DNA from: Actinomycetes bacterium
GTDB lineage: Bacteria > Actinomycetota > Acidimicrobiia > Acidimicrobiales > Bog-793
Length of the DNA stretch: 8,802 bases
Reading direction: 5' to 3'
Assembly (NCBI GenBank): GCA_021785095.1
Contig: JAJYGM010000550.1
Span: forward strand, 1-8,802
The position numbers and the translations under genes were made by a program. Shown here piece after piece: positions 1 through 5,439 of the stretch; within the stretch, counting starts at the first letter, position 1, and the number at the start of each line of letters is the position of its first letter. Under the pieces are notes generated by a model that ran no database searches, had not been told where the DNA came from, and saw only the letters and a list, made by a program, of their open reading frames with translations.

Positions 1-1
1 G

Positions 2-640
2 CTCCTGCACCTGCGCGCGGTCGAGGCGACGGGCGAGTCCGCCCGTCAGGCCGAGGACGAGATCTACGACGAGCGGTTCCTCGTGCGCCGGCCGCTGCTC
101 CGTGCGCTCGAGCCCACTCTCGGGCCCCCGCCCGTGCTCCTCGTCGACGAGATCGACCGGGCGGACGACGAGTTCGAGGCATTCCTGCTCGAGATCCTCT
201 CCGAGTATGCGGTAACCGTGCCCGAGCTCGGGACGGTGCGAGCGGAGGTCACGCCCGCCGTCGTGCTCACGTCGAACCGGACCCGCGACGTCCATGACGC
301 GCTGAAGCGGCGCTGCCTCTACCACTGGGTGGAGCACCCGGACTTCGAGCGCGAGGTCGAGATCGTCCGGCTTCGGGCGCCCGAGGCGTCTGAACGGCTG
401 GCCCGGGAGATCGCGGCGGCGGCTGCCGCTCTCAGGGAGCTCGGCCTTTACAAGTCCCCCGGCGTCGCAGAGACGATCGACTGGGCGGCGTCTGTCGCGG
501 CGCTCGGCCAGAGCGAGCTCACCGCCGCGACAGCGGAGGTGACCCTCGGGGCCGTGCTCAAGTACCAGGAGGAAGATCGGAGGGTCCGCGCCGCCGGCCT
601 GAGCGACATCGTGCGGGCCGCCGTGCTCCGAAGCGGCTGA
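2..640 (+). CDS. MoxR/CoxD-like AAA+ ATPase, C-terminal part (5' end outside window)
   Basis: This frame is open from the window edge to a TGA at 638-640, giving 212 residues of a longer protein. Numbered from the first visible codon, it shows a Walker B motif (VLLVDEID, with D49 and E50), a sensor-1 region (LTSN, N92), arginine-finger candidates R103 and R104 in ALKRRC, and an HPDFE segment. A sensor-2-like KSPGVAETIDW follows at about 151-161. This layout is that of MoxR-family AAA+ ATPases, closest to the CoxD type. The Walker A loop must lie upstream of the window. Family members hydrolyse ATP and work with a von Willebrand A partner to mature or insert cofactors into client enzymes. The partner gene follows immediately, so the two are almost certainly coupled. 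The client is not visible. A GTG at 83 is an internal codon, because homology-like sequence continues upstream of it. Confidence 0.93.
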   Translation, partial: LLHLRAVEATGESARQAEDEIYDERFLVRRPLLRALEPTLGPPPVLLVDEIDRADDEFEAFLLEILSEYAVTVPELGTVRAEVTPAVVLTSNRTRDVHDALKRRCLYHWVEHPDFEREVEIVRLRAPEASERLAREIAAAAAALRELGLYKSPGVAETIDWAASVAALGQSELTAATAEVTLGAVLKYQEEDRRVRAAGLSDIVRAAVLRSG

Positions 641-1767
641 TGCCAGGCGAGGCCGAGCGGCTCGTCGTCACGTTCGCCGCATGCCTCCGGCGAGCCGGCC
701 TCGACGTGCCGCCTGGCGCCGTAGTCGCCTTCGCACAAGCCCTCGACGCGGTCGGGCTGACGGACCGGGGAGGCGTCTACTGGGCAGGCCGAGCCACCCT
801 CGTGCGCCGTCCCGAGGATCGCGGGGTCTTCGACCGCGTCTTCGCCGAGTTCTTCGAGAACCGCCCGGCGCTGACGGTGCTTCCCGCCCCGCGCCCGGTC
901 ACCCTCGGGGTGGACGAGCCGCTCGAGGAGGGCCTACCCGCGAGCGAGCCGGAGACGTCACCCGAGGACGAGGACACCGTCCAGGTGCGCTACAGCGCTG
1001 TCGAGGTGCTCCGCCATCAGGACTTCGCCCGCTACGGAGCCGACGAGTGGGCAGAGGCGCGGCGTCTCATCGCAGCGCTGCGCTCCCGGTCCGAGAATCG
1101 CCCGACGCGCCGTTTGAGACCGGCTCGGACCGGCACGAGCCTCGACCTCCCGCGGACGGTGCGTGCGGCCCTCGCCTCGGACGGGGAGGCGTTGCGGCGT
1201 GCGTGGAGGAGAGAGGGGGAGCGGGCGCGACGGGTGGTGTTCCTCGTCGACATCTCGGGATCGATGGAGCCGTACGCCCGCGCGTTCCTCCGTTTCGCGC
1301 ACACCGCCGTCGTGTCGCGCCCTGCGGGTTCCATCGAGGTCTTCGTCCTCGGCACGCGCGTGACGCGCATCACCCGGCCGCTCTCGTCGCGAGACCCGGA
1401 CGCAGCACTGGCCGATGCCGGGCGGCTCGTCGAGGACTGGTACGGCGGAACGCGCCTCGGCGAGGGCCTCCGCACCTTCAACGACCGCTGGGGCGCACGC
1501 GGGACAGCCCGTGGTGCGGTGCTGGTCATCCTGTCGGACGGCTGGGACCGGGGAGAGCCCGAGCAGCTCGAGACCGAGATGGCCCGGCTGCGACGCGTGT
1601 CGCACCGGATCGTGTGGGTCAACCCGTTGCGAGCGTCGCCGGGGTACGAGCCGATCGCCCGCGGGATGGCGGCAGCGCTGCCGTACGTCGACGACTTCGT
1701 CGACGGGCATTCGATCGCATCGCTCGAGGGGCTCGTGGACGTGTTGGCCGGATCGCCGTCCCGCTGA
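640..1767 (+). CDS. CoxE-like von Willebrand factor A (VWA) domain protein
   Basis: The protein has 375 residues. The N-terminal half (about 1-90) is helical and typical of the CoxE family, followed by an acidic linker (about 91-114). The VWA fold starts near residue 198. It has a complete MIDAS metal site: D204, S206 and S208 in the DISGS motif, T271 in GGTRLGEG, and D300 in LSDGWDRG. The C-terminal stretch with IVWVNP and YVDDFVDGHS is also typical of this family. The ATG shares its A with the TGA of the AAA+ gene, and there is no good Shine-Dalgarno, so translational coupling is likely. In known systems such as CO dehydrogenase maturation, CoxD and CoxE act together. No molybdenum hydroxylase subunit gene lies downstream here, so the client remains open and upstream sequence would be needed to judge it. 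The family call is firm and the CO dehydrogenase role is not. Confidence 0.93.
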   Translation: MPGEAERLVVTFAACLRRAGLDVPPGAVVAFAQALDAVGLTDRGGVYWAGRATLVRRPEDRGVFDRVFAEFFENRPALTVLPAPRPVTLGVDEPLEEGLPASEPETSPEDEDTVQVRYSAVEVLRHQDFARYGADEWAEARRLIAALRSRSENRPTRRLRPARTGTSLDLPRTVRAALASDGEALRRAWRREGERARRVVFLVDISGSMEPYARAFLRFAHTAVVSRPAGSIEVFVLGTRVTRITRPLSSRDPDAALADAGRLVEDWYGGTRLGEGLRTFNDRWGARGTARGAVLVILSDGWDRGEPEQLETEMARLRRVSHRIVWVNPLRASPGYEPIARGMAAALPYVDDFVDGHSIASLEGLVDVLAGSPSR

Positions 1768-1816
1768 GCCCGGATGGGGCCTGAGACGCACTACGCTCCG
1801 CATCAGCGCACCGGTG

Positions 1817-1824
1817 AAAGGAGG
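1817..1824 (+). promoter_or_regulatory. Strong ribosome binding site fixing the NfeD start
   Basis: AAAGGAGG lies 4 nt upstream of the ATG at 1829 and is close to a full anti-Shine-Dalgarno match. It supports this ATG over start codons further upstream in the same open frame, which would run back into the VWA gene. The 61-bp gap (1768-1828) also holds a weak -10-like TACGCT at 1792-1797 with no convincing -35. A separate promoter for the NfeD pair is therefore possible but not shown. Confidence 0.75.
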
Positions 1825-1828
1825 CGCT

Positions 1829-2320
1829 ATGTGGATCGTGGCCGGGATTCTGTTGGGCCTGGCGTTGCTCGGGGCGATCGCGGGCCTCCATGTGGGGCCG
1901 CATGGGCATGCGGTCGGGGCGGTCGCCGGCGTGCTGGCAGCCGTCTGGCTCATCGTCATGCTGGCGCTCGGCGACGCACGCCCGATCCTCTACGTCCTCC
2001 TCGGTGCCGACGTGAGCATCACCGCGCTGATGGGCTTTGCAGGTTGGCGCGTCTTGGCCAGTCCCCATGCCATGGCGGAGCAGAACACGCCGCCGCCATC
2101 GTGCGAGGGCCACGTCGGCCTCGCTGTCGGTGGACTCGAGCCAGGAGGCATCGTCCGGGTGGATGGAGAAGAGTGGTCCGCCGTCTCGGTCAACGGGAAC
2201 GTCCCCGCGGGGGGGAGGGTCCAAGTGATCCGCGTGAACGGAGTCAAGTTGGAAGTGTGGGGCGAGGACCTCCCGGCGCTCTCGCCTCGCGCCCTCAAGG
2301 ACGAAGGGGCATCTTCATGA
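1829..2320 (+). CDS. NfeD-like membrane protein (short, NfeD1b type)
   Basis: The protein has 163 residues. It has three hydrophobic segments at about 2-20, 28-48 and 52-76. A soluble C-terminal domain at about 93-146 has the beta-rich NfeD/OB-fold pattern: G94, LEPGGIVRVDGEEW, then AGGRVQVIRVNG and LEVWGED. There is no N-terminal ClpP-like protease domain, so this is the short form usually found beside stomatin-like proteins. The start is supported by the strong Shine-Dalgarno at 1817-1824. Its TGA overlaps the ATG of the SPFH gene (ATGA, 2317-2320), so the two are translated as a unit. The known role of such pairs is in membrane microdomain or membrane quality control, with the NfeD OB-domain binding the SPFH partner. 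A run of seven G at 2209-2215 lies within the coding sequence but the frame is intact. Confidence 0.88.
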   Translation: MWIVAGILLGLALLGAIAGLHVGPHGHAVGAVAGVLAAVWLIVMLALGDARPILYVLLGADVSITALMGFAGWRVLASPHAMAEQNTPPPSCEGHVGLAVGGLEPGGIVRVDGEEWSAVSVNGNVPAGGRVQVIRVNGVKLEVWGEDLPALSPRALKDEGASS

Positions 2321-3324
2321 TCATCGGCATCGTCGTGGCAGCGGTCGTCCTCGTGCTGCTCCTCGTGCTCGTCAAGTCGATCAGGATCGCACGGGAATAC
2401 CAGCGCCTCGTGCTCTTCCGGCTCGGTCGCGCCCTCGGCACGAGAGGTCCCGGCATCGTCTTCTTGAACCCGGTGACGGATCGCACCGTGCTCGTGGACC
2501 TTCGTGAGCAGTATCTCGAGGTGCCACACCAGACCGCCATCACGAAGGACAACGCCTCGATCTCGATCGACTTCATCATCTTCTACAAGGTGGTCGACCC
2601 CTCGACGTCTGTCCTCGCCGTCGGCAACTTCGCGGGTGCTGCGCTCAACGTCGCCGCGACGACGCTTCGCTCGGTAGTGGGCGACATGCCGCTCGACGAC
2701 GTGCTGTCGAAGCGCGAGGAGATGAACGCCCAGCTCCGCGTGCGTCTCGACGAGGTCACCGAGCGCTGGGGTGTGAAGGTCACGAACGTCGAAGTGCGCG
2801 AGGTGAACCCGCCTCCGAGCGTGCAGGAGGCGATGACGCGCCAGATGTCGGCCGAGCGCACGCGCCGTGCCCAGGTCACCGAGGCGGAGGGTTCCAAGGC
2901 AGCGGCCATCCTGGCCGCCGAGGGGCAGAAGCAGGCCGCGGTGCTCTCGGCCGAAGGCCAGAACAAGGCCGCCGTCCTCGCAGCCGACGGCGAACGCCAG
3001 GCTGCGCTTCTTAGGGCACGGGGCTATGCCAGCGCGCTCGACGCGATCTTCGAGGTGGCAAAGACGCTCGATGAGAACACGCTCGCGTTGCAGTACCTCG
3101 ACACCCTGCGTCAGATCGGGACCTCTCCCTCGACGAAGTTCGTCCTCCCGATGGAGGTCGGCAGTCTGCTCAACGGCGTGCGCGGGCTGCTCGCGAACCA
3201 GACGCCCCGGGCCGTGAGCGGGCAGGCGACCACCGCCACCAAGGTGACGCCAGGCGATCCCGAGCCCGAGCCCGCCGAGCTCAATCCCTCACCGCGCGCG
3301 AACGGCTCCGAGCCGGAGGCGTGA
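2317..3324 (+). CDS. SPFH/band 7 domain protein (stomatin-like, slipin family)
   Basis: The protein has 335 residues. An N-terminal membrane segment (about 2-19, rich in V and L) is followed by the SPFH domain (about 25-180), with EYQRLVLFRLGR, GPGIVFLNPVTD, KDNASISIDFIIFYKV and REVNPPPSVQEAM, all typical of slipins. Residues 181-232 form an Ala/Glu/Gln-rich coiled coil with an exact 11-residue period. Beyond the hydrophobic region at 255-295 the tail (297-335) is Pro/Glu/Ser-rich and probably disordered. A Shine-Dalgarno-like AAGGGG at 2304-2309 lies 7 nt before the ATG, which also overlaps the NfeD stop. Such proteins form large oligomers on the inner membrane and scaffold microdomains. With NfeD directly upstream, a membrane complex of the two is the most likely unit. 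This is confident at family level. A precise subfamily such as QmcA or paraslipin cannot be fixed by eye. Confidence 0.93.
   Translation: MIIGIVVAAVVLVLLLVLVKSIRIAREYQRLVLFRLGRALGTRGPGIVFLNPVTDRTVLVDLREQYLEVPHQTAITKDNASISIDFIIFYKVVDPSTSVLAVGNFAGAALNVAATTLRSVVGDMPLDDVLSKREEMNAQLRVRLDEVTERWGVKVTNVEVREVNPPPSVQEAMTRQMSAERTRRAQVTEAEGSKAAAILAAEGQKQAAVLSAEGQNKAAVLAADGERQAALLRARGYASALDAIFEVAKTLDENTLALQYLDTLRQIGTSPSTKFVLPMEVGSLLNGVRGLLANQTPRAVSGQATTATKVTPGDPEPEPAELNPSPRANGSEPEA
2887..3015 (+). repeat. Coding repeat: four 11-residue coiled-coil units in the SPFH protein
   Basis: Residues 191-232 of the SPFH protein fall into four units of 11 residues, each opening with E-G or D-G (E191, E202, E213, D224) followed by a pattern like xxxAAxLxA. 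The spacing is exactly 11 each time, a hendecad rather than heptad coiled coil. The DNA repeats with a 33-nt period but has diverged at third positions, so this is a protein-level repeat under selection rather than a recent duplication. Confidence 0.8.
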
Positions 3325-3378
3325 CGGCGAGCTCTCCGCAGTAGCCCTTCGCGGACGGCCTGTGCTGGACTGGCGCTC

Positions 3379-3738
3379 ATGGCGACGAACGTCCTCGGCT
3401 TCGATCTCGAGCCGTGCAGCATGACCCCGCTCACGGGTTTCTACCGGGACGGCTGCTGCAACACGGGAGGGGAGGACCTCGGCGTCCACACGGTCTGTGC
3501 CCTGATGACCTCGGAATTCCTCGAGTTCTCGGCCAAGGTCGGCAATGATCTGTCGACTCCGCGGCCGGAGCTCGGCTTTCAGGGTCTACTGCCCGGGGAC
3601 TGCTGGTGCCTGTGTGCAGCGCGCTGGAAGGAGGCCTACGACGCCGGCATGGCTCCGCCGGTGAAGCTCGGCTCCACTCACCGAGCGACGCTCGAGTGGG
3701 TCAGCCTCGAGGAATTGCGGCAGCACGCCTCGGACTGA
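3379..3738 (+). CDS. DUF2237 family protein, cysteine-rich, function unknown
   Basis: The protein has 119 residues and matches the DUF2237 family over its whole length: NVLGFDLEPC near the start, GFYRDGCCNTGGEDLGVHTVCA (about 20-41), EFLEFSAKVGNDLSTP, then GDCWCLCAARWKEA (73-86) and ATLEWVSLEEL at the end. It has seven cysteines (13, 26, 27, 40, 75, 77, 79), a very high share for a small soluble protein. The CC and C-x-C-x-C groups could bind a metal or be redox-active, but that is inference. There is no signal peptide or membrane segment. The gene sits 54 bp after the SPFH gene and 57 bp before the phosphorylase. It has no Shine-Dalgarno, and a -10-like TGGACT (3366-3371) ends 7 nt before the ATG, so it may be transcribed alone as a leaderless message. 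I know no established function for this family. Confidence 0.9.
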   Translation: MATNVLGFDLEPCSMTPLTGFYRDGCCNTGGEDLGVHTVCALMTSEFLEFSAKVGNDLSTPRPELGFQGLLPGDCWCLCAARWKEAYDAGMAPPVKLGSTHRATLEWVSLEELRQHASD

Positions 3739-3781
3739 CCTGCGAAGCGGTGCGACCGTCCGCTTGCGAACCCCGGTCTCC

Positions 3782-3787
3782 TACGAT
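3782..3787 (+). promoter_or_regulatory. Candidate -10 box of a leaderless phosphorylase transcript
   Basis: TACGAT matches the actinobacterial TANNNT -10 consensus and ends 8 nt before the ATG at 3796. Transcription would then start at or next to the ATG. No Shine-Dalgarno is present in this stretch, which fits leaderless translation. No good -35 lies 17 nt upstream; a TTGCGA at 3764-3769 is only 12 nt away and probably too close. Confidence 0.45.
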
Positions 3788-3795
3788 CTTCGGCC

Positions 3796-5439
3796 ATGAC
3801 TGATGCCGGACGGGTCGCCTACTTCACGATGGAGGTCGCGCTCGACGAAGAGCTGCCGACCTACAGCGGCGGCCTCGGGGTGCTGGCCGGCGACTACCTC
3901 CGCTCCTGCGCCGATCTCGGGCTCCCTGTCGTCGCCGTCACCCTCCTCTACCACGGTGGCTACTTCCGCCAGCTGGTCGATGAGGAGGGCCGCCAGACCG
4001 AGACGCCCGTCGAGTGGTTGCCGCAGGACCTCCTGGAGCGCCTCGACGAACGTGTCACCGTCGAGATCGAGGGCAGGGAGGTCGTTGTCACAGCCTGGAA
4101 GTTGGAGGTGCACGGCGTGTCGGGCGGGGTCGTCCCGGTGTACTTCCTCGACACCGACGTAGACGGGAACGACGCCGCCGCGCGCCGGATCACCGACCAG
4201 CTGTACTCCGGCGACGACACCCACCGGCTCTGCCAGGAAGCGGTGCTCGGCCTCGGGGGCGTGGCCCTGCTCGAGCTCCTCGGCCACGAGGCGACGATCT
4301 TCCACATGAACGAGGGGCACTCGTCTCTGCTCGTGCTCCGGCTGACCGAGAGCGACGACCCGTCAACGGTCCGCTCGCACTGCGTGTTCACGACGCACAC
4401 GCCGGTGCCGGCTGGCCACGACCGGTTCCCACGGGAGATCGTGAAGGCGGTGCTCGGGGAGCAGCGCGAGGCTCAGCTCCTCAGCCTCGGCCTGCTCGAG
4501 ACGGACGAGCTGAACATGACGGAGCTCGGGATCTGCGGTTCAGGTTTCGTCAACGCGGTCTCGTTGCGCCACGCCCAGGTCACCCGAGAGATGTTCCCCG
4601 GAGTGGAGGTGTCGTCGGTCACGAACGGCGTACATGCCGCGACGTGGGTCGGCCCGTCCATGGCCGACGTCTTCGACCGGCACCTCGACGGTTGGCGCGT
4701 CGACAACGCGATGCTCCGCTATGCCGGATCCATCGACACCGACGAGATCTCGGACGCGCATGTCTCCGAGAAGCGCCGGCTCCTCGACCAGGTGCTGGAC
4801 CGTACCGGTCGGCGGTTGGACGGATCAGCTCTGACGATCGGCATCGCACGGCGGGCCACGCCGTACAAGCAGACAACCCTCCTCTTCACCGACACCGACC
4901 GCCTGCAGGCGATCGCGGAGTCGCTCGGACCGATCCAGGTCCTCTTCAGCGGGAAGGCTCATCCGAAGGACGTCGACGGCAAGAAGCTGATCGAGCGCGT
5001 GGTCGAGACCAGCGAACGCTTGTCCGGCGCGATCGAGGTCGTGTTCCTCGAGGACTACGACCTGCGGCTCGCCTCGCTCCTCGTGGCGGGGTGCGATGTG
5101 TGGTTGAACACCCCGATCAAACCGAATGAAGCCTCCGGGACGAGCGGGATGAAAGCAGCCCTCAACGGCGTGCCGAGCCTCTCGACGCTCGACGGCTGGT
5201 GGATCGAGGGTTGTGTGGACGGGGTGACGGGCTGGGCGGTCGGTGGCCTCGGTGACGGTGAGGACGCGACGGACCTCTACGAGGTGCTCGAGAGCGCTGT
5301 GATGCCGACCTACTACAAGGACCCGAGGGGCATGGACGGGATCCGGCGTTCAGCGATCTCGCTCAACGGATCGTTCTTCACGACGGAGCGGATGGCCCGG
5401 GAGTACGCCCGGGCGGCCTACGGGATCACACGATGGTGA
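3796..5439 (+). CDS. glgP: Alpha-glucan (glycogen) phosphorylase, short GT35 form
   Basis: The protein has 547 residues and should cleave alpha-1,4-glucan ends with phosphate to release glucose-1-phosphate, in the cytoplasm. It begins directly with AYFTMEVALDEELPTYSGGLGVLAGD, the typical start of the short phosphorylase group found in archaea and many bacteria. It lacks the extra N-terminal regulatory region of the roughly 800-residue enzymes, so it is complete rather than truncated. Other signatures are FHMNEGHSS (169-177), FTTHTPVPAGHDRF (198-211), VTNGVH (275-280), ARRATPYKQ (351-359) with phosphate-site candidates R353 and K358, and GKAHPKD (386-392). The PLP segment NEASGTSGMKAALNG carries the cofactor lysine at K453. 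The ATG at 3796 is the first start in frame with the conserved block, with a leaderless-type -10 box upstream. The 3' end overlaps the convergent malic enzyme gene by 14 bp. No other glycogen gene is in view. Confidence 0.95.
   Translation: MTDAGRVAYFTMEVALDEELPTYSGGLGVLAGDYLRSCADLGLPVVAVTLLYHGGYFRQLVDEEGRQTETPVEWLPQDLLERLDERVTVEIEGREVVVTAWKLEVHGVSGGVVPVYFLDTDVDGNDAAARRITDQLYSGDDTHRLCQEAVLGLGGVALLELLGHEATIFHMNEGHSSLLVLRLTESDDPSTVRSHCVFTTHTPVPAGHDRFPREIVKAVLGEQREAQLLSLGLLETDELNMTELGICGSGFVNAVSLRHAQVTREMFPGVEVSSVTNGVHAATWVGPSMADVFDRHLDGWRVDNAMLRYAGSIDTDEISDAHVSEKRRLLDQVLDRTGRRLDGSALTIGIARRATPYKQTTLLFTDTDRLQAIAESLGPIQVLFSGKAHPKDVDGKKLIERVVETSERLSGAIEVVFLEDYDLRLASLLVAGCDVWLNTPIKPNEASGTSGMKAALNGVPSLSTLDGWWIEGCVDGVTGWAVGGLGDGEDATDLYEVLESAVMPTYYKDPRGMDGIRRSAISLNGSFFTTERMAREYARAAYGITRW

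Noticed and set aside
681..1784. A 367-codon plus-strand open frame in another phase of the VWA gene
   Set aside because: It is Arg/Pro-rich with no family features and lies fully over the VWA gene. It is a typical shadow frame.
958..1959. A long minus-strand open frame (333 codons) opposite the VWA and NfeD genes
   Set aside because: Its protein has no recognisable family pattern, and the plus strand encodes clear VWA and NfeD domains. Long antisense frames are expected in GC-rich DNA.
3304..3314. Inverted repeat GGCTC-C-GAGCC near the end of the SPFH gene as a terminator
   Set aside because: The stem is short, lies within the coding sequence, and has no T-run after it.
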